Positions 51,480-59,793 of a stretch of 64,000 nucleotides of DNA are shown here, piece by piece. The DNA is from Ruminococcus sp. (GTDB taxonomy: Bacteria > Bacillota > Clostridia > Oscillospirales > Ruminococcaceae). The notes below the pieces were generated by a model that was not told the DNA's origin, ran no database searches, and saw only the letters and a program-made list of their open reading frames with translations. The stretch is from contig SVNR01000002.1 of the NCBI GenBank assembly GCA_015066815.1, positions 1 to 64,000 on the forward strand, written 5' to 3'. The position numbers were made by a program, and so were the translations under genes. Each line of letters opens with the position of its first letter. Positions within the stretch are counted from its first letter, which is position 1.

Positions 51480-53807
51480 ATGTTCGACTATACCTATCTT
51501 GAAACGCTTTCTGCAGGTGAGGAACGTCTGAGATATCTTAAACAATGCATATCTGCAGCTGATAACCGCAGTAACTATGAACAGTCTCTTGAGCTGCGAT
51601 ATGCATATATAAAAGAATCTGTTTTTTCCGACAACTTCAGTGCTATTATTATGTTTCCACAGTATATGGCGCTGTTTAACGAGCATCCGGACATACATGA
51701 CAGGCTACACTTTATGACTGCGTTCAAGTGGATGATAGAAGCATGTGTTGATTATTTTCAGGTATCTGCAAACGATATAGAAAACTTTTTTGAAAAATTC
51801 AAAGAATACTGCATAAGCTTCGGATATTCGCTCAGGGCGTATTATATCATGAAGGCAAGATACTCCTTCATATCCGCTCCGGAAAAAGTAAACGAATATA
51901 TGACTCTGTGGAAGGAATCAGATACAGACGAGCTAAGCGACTGCAAAGCCTGTGAGAAAAATACCGAGCTTACCTCAGCTCTTCTGTCAGGTGAGGAAGA
52001 AAAAGCTGAAAAAATACTTTCTGATATCATATCACGAAATCTTTCATGCGGAAAAGTTCCGCATACAAGCTACGGAATGCTTGTAAGATATTTTATTCAA
52101 ACCGGAAATCTCGAACAGGCTGAGCATTATGCAGATCTTCTGCTTCCTATGGTAAAGGGAAACATAGAGTTTTTAACAGAGATAGCACATGTTTTTCTTT
52201 TAAAAACATTCACTGCTCCAAACGAAGCCTACAATATATTCTGTAAGCATCTTGAGCTGTTTATCAGAACCAAGAACCCGAAGCTTAAGTTTTACTTTGC
52301 AAACGCAGCTGCAGTCTTCTTCAGAAACGCCATGGATTCTAATCAGGAAGAGCTTCCTATGAAGCTTCCGAGAACGTTCGAGCTCTACGAGGACGAAAAC
52401 CTGTACAGTACACGCAGAATGTTCAGATACTTTATCAACGCTGCTGCAATAATCGCTCAAAAGTTCGATAAACGAAACAGCAACACCTTCTTTACGGATT
52501 ATCTGAACCGAAAATACCCTTCAGAACCGCTGTGTGAGCTTTCTCTTCCCGAACACGGAACAGCCGATCGTCAGCCCTTTTCATATGCTGTACCTTTTCT
52601 GAGCGAAGAATCTGTTCCCTCCTGTGAAACAATAATATCACTTGTAAAAAAAGTTCCCGACCTTATCCTTTACAACATAAACAATGCAGAACCGGACACA
52701 ATAGTACTGTACGGATATAACGAATACATAGAAGCAGCTTTTTTATGCAAGCTTTTTATTGTTGATCCTGAGGATCTTGAGGATTATTATCCTGTTCATC
52801 CCATACCCGAAGAAACAACAGAGCACATATTAACAAACTGCAAAAAATGCATAGTTGTATCGACGTTTTTAAACAAAGGCTCTGAAAACTCAATAGCTAC
52901 TTTACTGCTTCAGTTTGCAGACGCTGTAAACATTGTCCGCTCTCCTATTATTCTGTGTATAACAAACGGTACGATACTTTCTTCTGAATGGGTGCACTTC
53001 CATACTTCCGCAAGACTTCCGCTGTTTGATAAGTACATGTACGGAGTCCATGCATACCCGTCCATGTCAGATGAAACCCGTTTTGATGTTATGACAAGCG
53101 GACTTGTCCAGCAAGGCTCAAGAGAGCTTACAGTTATAAACGTAGAAGAAGATGATCTTGATTTTATAAACAGCGTTATTTCTCAGATAGCAGATCTTAT
53201 ATGCGGGTTTACAGAGCTTCGTGATGAAAACTGTGTTACAGGGTTTGGCGTTGTATATAACGAAGAATCCGAAGTACAGTTTTCATGGATCCCTGTTGAA
53301 AAGGCCTATCCTGACAGCTTCAGTAAAACAGACAAGGAGCTTGCTGTACCGATACTCTATCTGAGTGCAGATGATGCGGAAAACGGAAAAGGATATCTTA
53401 TAAACGAGATACCTTATGATATACGTGGAAAAATTGACTTCAGAAACTCGCTCAAGTCCTTGCGTATAGAAGCTGTCCTCGCACAAAAAAATCTTCCAAT
53501 AGCCTTTGAAGCCATGCAGAAAAATGAAAACAGCGAGCTTATTATCGGAGTGAACATTCCGATCGATGATCCCGAAATCGACTTCGACTATGACGAGATA
53601 TGCATTAGGGCGATGTCCTTTGATGAAGACAAAAACACAGTTACCGGAAAAATAGTCCTCGGTCTTGATAATATCGAGGGGTATCAGACCGATAAAACAG
53701 TTACTGTTGATACAGAAAGCATTATTTTCTGGCGTTTCGAGTTCGAAAACAAATTTTTTTCCGCCGATGATACATATCTCATTGCAAAGCTTCAGACTAA
53801 CCAATAA
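51480..53807 (+). CDS. Large partner protein of the HSP90-like ATPase, unknown function
   Basis: Soluble protein of 775 residues, 4 bases after the HSP90-like gene and certainly translated from the same message. Residues about 1-330 are helical with a TPR-like rhythm (ALLSGEEEKAEKILSDII, YFIQTGNLEQAEHYADLLL). Residues about 350-560 are alpha/beta (DTIVLYGYNEYIEAAFLCK, KCIVVSTFLNKG, PIILCITNG). Residues about 590-775 are beta-rich, ending DDPEIDFDYDEICIRAMSFDED and KTVTVDTESIIFWRF, reminiscent of DUF4026/DUF2314-type domains, which I could not verify. No catalytic motif is obvious. TPR proteins are typical HSP90 cochaperones, so a cochaperone or client role is the simplest inference. Confidence 0.7.
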   Translation: MFDYTYLETLSAGEERLRYLKQCISAADNRSNYEQSLELRYAYIKESVFSDNFSAIIMFPQYMALFNEHPDIHDRLHFMTAFKWMIEACVDYFQVSANDIENFFEKFKEYCISFGYSLRAYYIMKARYSFISAPEKVNEYMTLWKESDTDELSDCKACEKNTELTSALLSGEEEKAEKILSDIISRNLSCGKVPHTSYGMLVRYFIQTGNLEQAEHYADLLLPMVKGNIEFLTEIAHVFLLKTFTAPNEAYNIFCKHLELFIRTKNPKLKFYFANAAAVFFRNAMDSNQEELPMKLPRTFELYEDENLYSTRRMFRYFINAAAIIAQKFDKRNSNTFFTDYLNRKYPSEPLCELSLPEHGTADRQPFSYAVPFLSEESVPSCETIISLVKKVPDLILYNINNAEPDTIVLYGYNEYIEAAFLCKLFIVDPEDLEDYYPVHPIPEETTEHILTNCKKCIVVSTFLNKGSENSIATLLLQFADAVNIVRSPIILCITNGTILSSEWVHFHTSARLPLFDKYMYGVHAYPSMSDETRFDVMTSGLVQQGSRELTVINVEEDDLDFINSVISQIADLICGFTELRDENCVTGFGVVYNEESEVQFSWIPVEKAYPDSFSKTDKELAVPILYLSADDAENGKGYLINEIPYDIRGKIDFRNSLKSLRIEAVLAQKNLPIAFEAMQKNENSELIIGVNIPIDDPEIDFDYDEICIRAMSFDEDKNTVTGKIVLGLDNIEGYQTDKTVTVDTESIIFWRFEFENKFFSADDTYLIAKLQTNQ

Positions 53808-53811
53808 AAAC

Positions 53812-53853
53812 AGCCTGCCATACAATTATCCTTAACTGTATGGCAGGCTTTTA
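53812..53853. terminator. Terminator between convergent genes
   Basis: AGCCTGCCATACA pairs perfectly with TGTATGGCAGGCT, followed by TTTAA; serves the HSP90 operon (+) and bioY (-). Confidence 0.8.
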
Positions 53854-53855
53854 AT

Positions 53856-54416
53856 CTATGAAGTATATTTTTCTGTGAGCGGTATAAGTCTTACCGCTGC
53901 AAATGCACTGAGAACGCACATTATTATATCTCCGGGCACCGGTACAAGAAAACAGTTTATAAACAAAAAACCGACTCCTATACCATCACCGGGAAGCCAT
54001 ATGTTTTTTGCGGCATAAAAGTAAAGCATTCCGAAAAAATACACCGCAAGCATGCCGGAAAAAACAGCAGCAAGCAGTCTTTTAAACCCGGGTTTTGATG
54101 ACTTCCTTGCTATCATGCCTGTTATATATGTTCCCGGCAAAAAACCTATAAGATATCCAAAATCAGGCATAAGAACATATGATATACCGCCGCCCTTCGA
54201 AAAAACCGGAAACCCGATAAGTCCAAGAATAAGATATACCAGAACGCTCAGTGTTCCGTATTTTTTTCCGAGCAGAAGACCCGCAAGCACTGTAAACTCA
54301 TACTGAAGCGTAAGAGGCACCGCTGACAGAGGAAGCTTTATAAACGCACCTATACAAATAAGAGACGTAAACAAAGCACAAAGACAGAGCGATGTTGTTT
54401 TTTTAGTCCTGTTCAT
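53856..54416 (-). CDS. bioY: Biotin transporter substrate-binding subunit BioY
   Basis: Membrane protein of 186 residues with about six helices, S component of an ECF-type biotin importer. Motifs of the BioY family are present: LPLSAVPLTLQYEFTVLAGLLLGKKYGTLSVLVYLILGLIGFPVF read in order, with PVFSKGGGISYVLMPDFGYLIGF forming the GGG and PxFGY segments. It is 25 bases after birA on the minus strand, so uptake and regulation of biotin share one operon; biosynthesis genes are absent here. The energising EcfAT module is presumably elsewhere. Confidence 0.92.
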   Translation of the reverse strand: MNRTKKTTSLCLCALFTSLICIGAFIKLPLSAVPLTLQYEFTVLAGLLLGKKYGTLSVLVYLILGLIGFPVFSKGGGISYVLMPDFGYLIGFLPGTYITGMIARKSSKPGFKRLLAAVFSGMLAVYFFGMLYFYAAKNIWLPGDGIGVGFLFINCFLVPVPGDIIMCVLSAFAAVRLIPLTEKYTS

Positions 54417-54441
54417 TTTTCTGACTCTTTCTGTTTTTATA

Positions 54442-55416
54442 TTATAGTTTTTTTCGTATGCTTATTTCTCCGCTTGTAACAACACCCTCTGTTCCGTCAG
54501 CGTATTTTACAAGCAGTCCGCAGTCATCGTTTATCCCTGTAAGAAAAGCCGGAACAGTACCTGACGGAGATATGATATTTATCTTTTCACCTATCCACAT
54601 TATGCGTTTCTTATAGCTTTCAAAAAACGTATTTTTTTCAAGCTCTTCGTAGTATCTGAAAAAATATGAAATTACTCTTGCCGCAAGCATACTCCTCATG
54701 TCGCTTATACGTTCTTCAAAAACACATCCTGCAGTGTTTTTTATTTCGTCAGGAAAATCCTCTGAGGGAGGATAAACGTTTATGCCTATCCCGAGTATGA
54801 CGTACTCTGCCCTCCCGCATTCGATGTCTGTTGCAGCTTCAGTCAGAATACCGCACACCTTGCGCCTGCGCAAATATATATCGTTTACCCATTTTATTTT
54901 TGATGGTATCCCTGTTAGTTCTTCTATTGCCTCAGCAGCTGCTGCGGCGGCTGAGGTTGTTATTTTTACGGCATCTGTAACAGGTATATCAGGTCTTAGC
55001 AAAAGACTCATATATATGCCTGTGTTGTCCGGTGAAAAAAAGCTACTTCCGCGCCGTCCTCGTCCTGCAGTCTGGTTTTCCGATATAACAAGTGTTCCCT
55101 CCGGTGCACCATTCGCAGCAAGAGTCTTAAGCCCGGAGTTTGTTGAGTCTATGCTTCTGAAAACATTTATTTCTTTTACTTTTTCTGTATCGAGATGCTT
55201 TCTTATTTTTTCCTCGGTTATTATATCGTTGTTTTCTGCAAGACAATATCCTTTGTTCTGTATTGCAGGAATATCGTATCCTTCAGCACGCAGGGACTTT
55301 ACTGCTTTCCACACTGCACACCTTGTACAGCCTAGTTTTTTTCCTATGTCTTCCCCTGATATAAAACAGCCCTTGTTTTCCTCAAAAAGTTTTTTTAATT
55401 TTTCTTTTGTCTTCAT
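54442..55416 (-). CDS. birA: Bifunctional biotin-protein ligase and biotin repressor BirA
   Basis: Cytoplasmic protein of 324 residues. N-terminal winged helix-turn-helix (about 1-60, SGEDIGKKLGCTRCAVWKAVKSL) for DNA binding, then the ligase domain with the biotin-adenylate loop GRGRRGSSFFSP, IKWVNDIYLRRRKVCGIL and the C-terminal SH3-like part (GLLVKYADGTEGVVTSGEISI). It attaches biotin to carboxylase subunits and represses biotin genes when biotinyl-AMP is in excess. A matching operator overlaps its own promoter (55485-55517), so autoregulation of birA-bioY is well supported. Confidence 0.93.
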   Translation of the reverse strand: MKTKEKLKKLFEENKGCFISGEDIGKKLGCTRCAVWKAVKSLRAEGYDIPAIQNKGYCLAENNDIITEEKIRKHLDTEKVKEINVFRSIDSTNSGLKTLAANGAPEGTLVISENQTAGRGRRGSSFFSPDNTGIYMSLLLRPDIPVTDAVKITTSAAAAAAEAIEELTGIPSKIKWVNDIYLRRRKVCGILTEAATDIECGRAEYVILGIGINVYPPSEDFPDEIKNTAGCVFEERISDMRSMLAARVISYFFRYYEELEKNTFFESYKKRIMWIGEKINIISPSGTVPAFLTGINDDCGLLVKYADGTEGVVTSGEISIRKKL

Positions 55417-55462
55417 AACATGTCAGCTCCTGTAAAAAGCGTGGTTTTTCCGTGTTTTCTTA

Positions 55463-55491
55463 AGTATATCATATGGATAAGCGTATGTCAA
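55463..55491 (-). promoter_or_regulatory. Promoter of birA-bioY
   Basis: Minus-strand TTGACA (complement of 55486-55491), 17-base spacer, TATACT (complement of 55463-55468). The -35 box lies within the BirA operator. Confidence 0.75.
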
Positions 55492-55517
55492 CCTGACTAC
55501 TTTTTATAAGTTGACAT
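55485..55517. promoter_or_regulatory. BirA operator
   Basis: Perfect inverted repeat ATGTCAAC and GTTGACAT separated by 17 bases, the form of Firmicute BirA boxes. One half overlaps the -35 box of birA-bioY. The site is 18 bases upstream of the pnuC -35 box. Confidence 0.8.
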
Positions 55518-55534
55518 CTATTAAAAAAATATTA

Positions 55535-55563
55535 TTGACTTTTTTTTATAGTTATGCTATAAT
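55535..55563 (+). promoter_or_regulatory. Promoter of pnuC
   Basis: TTGACT (55535-55540), 17-base spacer, TATAAT (55558-55563); transcription would start near 55570, giving a leader of about 100 bases. Confidence 0.7.
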
Positions 55564-55569
55564 CAGAAA

Positions 55570-55660
55570 ACAATGACACTGCCACCGGGTAGGAATGCAT
55601 AAAGCATTCGTTTACACATCATAAGGTCTCAGAAGATGTGTATACGGATGCTTGTTTTTT
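55570..55660 (+). promoter_or_regulatory. Terminator-type regulatory leader (candidate riboswitch) of pnuC
   Basis: GCATTCGT (55604-55611) and ACACATC (55614-55620) pair with GATGTGT (55635-55641) and ACGGATGC (55644-55651) into a nearly continuous hairpin followed by TTGTTTTTT, a full terminator ahead of the start codon. The first six bases of that stem, GCATTC, can instead pair with GAATGC at 55593-55598, an alternative hairpin that would prevent termination. The upstream part (CTGCCACCGGGTAGG) would be the sensor. It matches no riboswitch class I know (not TPP, FMN or preQ1). Confidence 0.6.
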
Positions 55661-55672
55661 GGAGGTTACTTG

Positions 55673-56374
55673 ATGCAAGCTAAAAAGATAATAAACTATT
55701 TTTCAAAAACAGAGATTTTTTTATGGTCTTCTTCCGTTTTTCTTATACTGATTTCATTTTTTATATTTGATAGAGAAAACGTGCTTACTCTGTTTGCCTC
55801 ACTTATAGGCGTAACATCACTTATCTTTAACGCAAAAGGAAATCCCACAGGACAAGTGCTTATGGTTTTTTTCAGTATACTATACGGAATTATTTCATAC
55901 CGTTTTTCTTACTACGGCGAAATGATCACTTATCTCGGAATGACCATGCCTATGGCTGTGTTTGCTTTGATATCATGGCTTAAAAACCCCTATAACGGTA
56001 ACAGAGCAGAAGTAAAAGTAAACAGTATAAGCTCAAAAGAAGCTCTTGGGATGTGGATAGCAGCAGGGGCTGTGACCGTAGTTTTTTACTATATTCTTTC
56101 TTTTTTCAGTACTGCAAACATAATCCCAAGTACGCTTTCAGTAACAACAAGCTTTATAGCGGTCTATCTTACGTTTCGAAGAAGTCCTCTTTTTGCACTT
56201 GGATACGCTTCTAATGATATCATACTGATAGCGCTCTGGTTACCGATAAGCATGAAGGACATAAGATACATATCGGTAGTAGTATGCTTTGCTGCTTTTC
56301 TTGTTAATGATATATATGGCTTTTTCAGCTGGCGAAAGATGAAAAAACGTCAGACAGAAGCTGTATATGCGTAA
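55673..56374 (+). CDS. pnuC: Vitamin transporter of the PnuC family
   Basis: Membrane protein of 233 residues with about seven helices, resembling PnuC facilitators that take up nicotinamide riboside for NAD synthesis (WSSSVFLILISFFIF, GNPTGQVLMVFFSILYGIISY, LGYASNDIILIALW, DIYGFFSWRKM). Related members carry thiamine or riboflavin, so the substrate is not certain. The ORF track begins at a TTG inside the terminator; the ATG at 55673 has GGAGG seven bases upstream. Expression appears to be controlled by the leader at 55570-55660. It is divergent from birA-bioY. Confidence 0.85.
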   Translation: MQAKKIINYFSKTEIFLWSSSVFLILISFFIFDRENVLTLFASLIGVTSLIFNAKGNPTGQVLMVFFSILYGIISYRFSYYGEMITYLGMTMPMAVFALISWLKNPYNGNRAEVKVNSISSKEALGMWIAAGAVTVVFYYILSFFSTANIIPSTLSVTTSFIAVYLTFRRSPLFALGYASNDIILIALWLPISMKDIRYISVVVCFAAFLVNDIYGFFSWRKMKKRQTEAVYA

Positions 56375-56412
56375 AACAGGTCAGTAAACATCAAAGTTTT
56401 TCTGACGTTAAT

Positions 56413-56450
56413 AAAAAAACCGGACTCTGCTTAAGAGCCCGGTTTTTTAT
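56413..56450. terminator. Terminator between pnuC and the GH9 gene
   Basis: AAAAAACCGGaCTC and GAGcCCGGTTTTTT, one mismatch, T runs on both strands; serves both convergent genes. Confidence 0.8.
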
Positions 56451-56466
56451 CTTTAAAAAGCGTTTA

Positions 56467-59361
56467 TTAAAACTTTTCTATTTTGTGTGAAAGATACTGT
56501 CTGATTCTTGCGAGGTCTGAAAGATTTACCTTTCCGTCTCCGTTTACGTCAGCGTTCTTTCCGCCCTGACCTTCGATAGTTGTCTTTTCAAGGATAGAAA
56601 CTGCAAGTGTAGAGAGGTCTGAAAGATCTACTACGCCGCTGAGGTCTACGTCACCCTTTAAGTCTTCTCCTGGCTGCGGATCCTGTGTACCCGGATCATC
56701 GGAAGGTTCTTTACCATTCCATGCTGTTTCGATGTCTGTATATGTTGTCATAAAGTCAGCCATCCAAGCAAGTGGTGAGTTCCAGTTTACTGTACATTCG
56801 TTTGTAGACCAGCACTCGATGTGATCAAGGTAGCAGAGCTGTGGAGCTGTCTCGCCAACTACATAACCAGCACCCTTTACGTATGGATCCTGCATTGCAG
56901 AGTTTGGACCACCTGAGAGAACACCTGAAGGAGCAAGTGTGAAGAGGTTTGCATCCATCTGTGCTGACCAGTAACGGTGATGAACGAATGTTGTATGGTG
57001 TGTACCGTAACCTGTTACATAGGAGTTTTCCATAGCGTTACGTCCCATGATGTAGTCCATACCTACTGATGCACCGTCAAGGTACTTCTGATCGCCGCTT
57101 ACGTTATAAGCAAGAGCCAGAACTATTGCGTTGTTGATTGCAAATGAGTTTGAACCCCATGTGTAACCCTTGCCGCCGTCAAGTTCGGACATATCACTCT
57201 GAGCAAACGGGATACCGTAACCCTGTGATTCTTCTATCTCGATGAACTTATCAGCTGTGTCAAGTATATTCTTGAATACAGTTTCCTTCATATCTTCAGG
57301 AAGCTTGCTGTAGTTGCATGCAAGTGATGCTGTACCGAGACCCTGAACATTTCCCCAGTTGAATGAACCAACGTCACCGTTGTTTTCACCGCCTGTGAGC
57401 TGATGAGGGAATTCGAGGTAGTGCTTGTTATCATTCATATCTGCAAGATATGTGTCATCGCCTGTTGTAAGCCAGAGCTCACATGCTGCCCAGTAGAATT
57501 CGTCATCGAAGTATGTATCACCGTAAGGACCACCACCAACGTTCTGATCGAGCGGAGCTGCTACGTCAGGATTCTTCTTAGCTGCTTCGTATGTTGTCTT
57601 GGCTGCTTCGATTAACTCCTTAGCATAATCAGGATCAAACTTCTCGATAAGACGTGACATCTGAGCTGCTGTAGCAGAAAGGTTAAGTGTAGCTGCTGTT
57701 GAAGCTGGCTTGATAATACGATAAAGTGTACCCTTATCAGGATCCTTACCGTTTGAAAGATCTGTAGAATCCTTAGGAGATACTGCAAGTCCTGTCCACT
57801 TGAAGTCATGCATCTTGTGGTATACCATGCCCTTGTTGGAGCCTTCCTGAACAATCATCTTGAGGAAGAAGTCCATTTCGTACTTACACTCGTCAAGGAT
57901 ATCAGGAATATTGTTTCCTGCTTCAGGCATTGTGAGTGTGCTGTCACCGTACTTGTCAGCAAAACCGTTTGCTACTGCTCTTTCGTAGATGTTTGCAAGT
58001 GTCCATACAGAGATACCACCGTTTACTACGTACTTACCGTAGTCACCGGCGTCGTACCAACCGCCTGTAACATCCTGTGTCTTTGTTCTTTCTACGTCAG
58101 AACCGTCTGTCTCATATGCAAATACCCATTCAGACTGAATGTATGCGTTGTCCTTAGGATGTCCTGCTTCACGAGCAAGTCCTGACTTGGAAATAGCTGA
58201 ACCGGAAACGAAGCTGTTCTTAGCTGATTCGATCTGATTGTCATAGTTGTTTGCTACAACGTACTTTTCTTCAATATCTATACCGCTTCTGTTGAGGTAG
58301 AAGTAGTTCATTGCGTCTTCGTAGAGACCTTCATAGAGCTTATCACCGGAGTTGATAGCAAAAGGATAGCTTTCGCAGCCGTCAACTACTACAGTATAGC
58401 CTTCGCCTACTGTATCGAACTCTGTAAAGTCGAGAACGTATGTGTAGTTTCCTGAATCCTTATCTTCAAAGCCTGCAGATGATGTACCTTCGTATACTGT
58501 TGTACCGCCCTTCTTGATTTCAAAAGGAACTGTACCGCTGCCCTTCTTGGACTCTCTGTATCTGCCGTCTTCTCCGTTTGAAGGAGCATATGTAGCCTGC
58601 TTCTTAACGCCCTTAACGTAACCGAGCTGGTTTACTGCAACATCCTTCCAGTCGTAGTCAGGAAGTGCCTTGTAGTCAAACTCTTCGCTTGTGTTATCGA
58701 TAAGTGACATGTTATCAAATGTGATCTTTGTGCCCTTAGGGAAGCATTCGCTTGGAGTGTACTGTCCGTCACCACCGAGGTGGAATGCCCATTCAGCAAC
58801 TTCAAGTGTAGCAGCTGCTGTGAACTTAGCTGTTACCTTGAGTGTTTCGCCTGCGCCGATCTCGTTGAGGCTCCAGCCTTCACCGTAAGTAACGTTCTTT
58901 GTTGTCTTACCGGTCTTGCTGCTTTCGATTGTAACCTCACCGTGGTTGTGCCATACTTCACCTGCGTCAGCAGCGCCTACTGTTATAGCGTCAAGGTTAC
59001 CGATCTTTGTGTAGTACTTACCAGCTGAGCTTGATGTGATTTCGTATGTAAGAGTATAATCGTGACCCTGTTCAATGTGAAGTCCTCTGTGACGGAACTG
59101 ACAGTCCCATCTGTCTTCACCACCGTTTGACTTTCCGCCCGGATTAACGATCTCAACGTTATAAGCTCCGCCTGATATATCAAAAGTCATCTTACCTGTT
59201 GCTGATTCACAGATATGCCAAGGAAGACCGATACCTTCGTCGAAGTCTACCTGACCTAACTGTTCACCGGCAAATACGGACATTGGTGATGCGATTGCAC
59301 CTGAAAGCATAGCTACTGCAGCTACTGATGCAAGAACTCTTCTAAGTTTTTTACTTGACAT
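56467..59361 (-). CDS. GH9 cellulase with CBM4, Ig-like domain and dockerin
   Basis: Secreted enzyme of 964 residues. Signal peptide about 1-31 (ending SVFA). Residues about 33-222 form a CBM4-type module (VDFDEGIGLPWHICES, WAFHLGGDGQY), about 230-330 the N-terminal Ig-like domain of CelD-type GH9 enzymes (VNQLGYVKGVKKQATY), and about 340-880 the GH9 domain: GGWYDAGDYGKYVVNGG with the catalytic Asp pair, VTGYGTHHTTFVHHRYW, and NECTVNWNSPLAW with the acid Glu. The C-terminus (about 900-964) is a type I dockerin with two calcium loops, VDLSGVVDLSDLSTL and VNGDGKVNLSDLARI. This layout matches CbhA/CelK-like cellobiohydrolases. AGGAGG ribosome site, leader of about 200 bases. Confidence 0.93.
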   Translation of the reverse strand: MSSKKLRRVLASVAAVAMLSGAIASPMSVFAGEQLGQVDFDEGIGLPWHICESATGKMTFDISGGAYNVEIVNPGGKSNGGEDRWDCQFRHRGLHIEQGHDYTLTYEITSSSAGKYYTKIGNLDAITVGAADAGEVWHNHGEVTIESSKTGKTTKNVTYGEGWSLNEIGAGETLKVTAKFTAAATLEVAEWAFHLGGDGQYTPSECFPKGTKITFDNMSLIDNTSEEFDYKALPDYDWKDVAVNQLGYVKGVKKQATYAPSNGEDGRYRESKKGSGTVPFEIKKGGTTVYEGTSSAGFEDKDSGNYTYVLDFTEFDTVGEGYTVVVDGCESYPFAINSGDKLYEGLYEDAMNYFYLNRSGIDIEEKYVVANNYDNQIESAKNSFVSGSAISKSGLAREAGHPKDNAYIQSEWVFAYETDGSDVERTKTQDVTGGWYDAGDYGKYVVNGGISVWTLANIYERAVANGFADKYGDSTLTMPEAGNNIPDILDECKYEMDFFLKMIVQEGSNKGMVYHKMHDFKWTGLAVSPKDSTDLSNGKDPDKGTLYRIIKPASTAATLNLSATAAQMSRLIEKFDPDYAKELIEAAKTTYEAAKKNPDVAAPLDQNVGGGPYGDTYFDDEFYWAACELWLTTGDDTYLADMNDNKHYLEFPHQLTGGENNGDVGSFNWGNVQGLGTASLACNYSKLPEDMKETVFKNILDTADKFIEIEESQGYGIPFAQSDMSELDGGKGYTWGSNSFAINNAIVLALAYNVSGDQKYLDGASVGMDYIMGRNAMENSYVTGYGTHHTTFVHHRYWSAQMDANLFTLAPSGVLSGGPNSAMQDPYVKGAGYVVGETAPQLCYLDHIECWSTNECTVNWNSPLAWMADFMTTYTDIETAWNGKEPSDDPGTQDPQPGEDLKGDVDLSGVVDLSDLSTLAVSILEKTTIEGQGGKNADVNGDGKVNLSDLARIRQYLSHKIEKF

Positions 59362-59564
59362 TGCCTTTTCCTCCTAATTCTCACTTAAAACGATTTTAAG
59401 CCTGTTTAATAAAATACCTGTTACCGATACGACTGCAGAACCATGGTTTTGTATATACTTAACATATAACAAGACCTAAACAGTGACATATCGGTCAAAA
59501 TAAGCCGCATGCTGCGGAAAAATCAAACATAAAACATCCGCAACTATAACTTATCGCTGTTAAT

Positions 59565-59593
59565 ATTATAATATTTTTTTTATATAAAGTAAA
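59565..59593 (-). promoter_or_regulatory. Promoter for the CBM4-GH9 gene
   Basis: Minus-strand TTTACT (complement of 59588-59593), 17-base spacer, TATAAT (complement of 59565-59570). The 432-base gap 59362-59793 holds this promoter, an AT-rich leader and the gpmI terminator; no gene seen. Confidence 0.55.
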
Positions 59594-59739
59594 GCTAATT
59601 TGAAAAGTTTGTTAATGGTTATAGTAAAGGCTTGATTTTTTTGTACAACTTAGCTTAAATTGTACCTAATTTTTTTATAATTACAATATAATGTAATTGT
59701 TTTCACGCATATACAAAGAATTTTTGTTATTTTTTATCA

Positions 59740-59785
59740 AAAAAGAAAACACACGTTTCCGCTTAAGAAAACGTGTGTTTTTTAT
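59740..59785 (-). terminator. Terminator of gpmI
   Basis: AAACACACGTTT and AAACGTGTGTTT form a 12-bp stem; on the minus strand it is followed by TCTTTTTTG. Confidence 0.8.
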
Positions 59786-59793
59786 AAAAAAGT

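Noticed and set aside
55570-55660. TPP, FMN or preQ1 riboswitch before pnuC
   Set aside because: None of the conserved core sequences of these classes is present; only the terminator-antiterminator part is clear.
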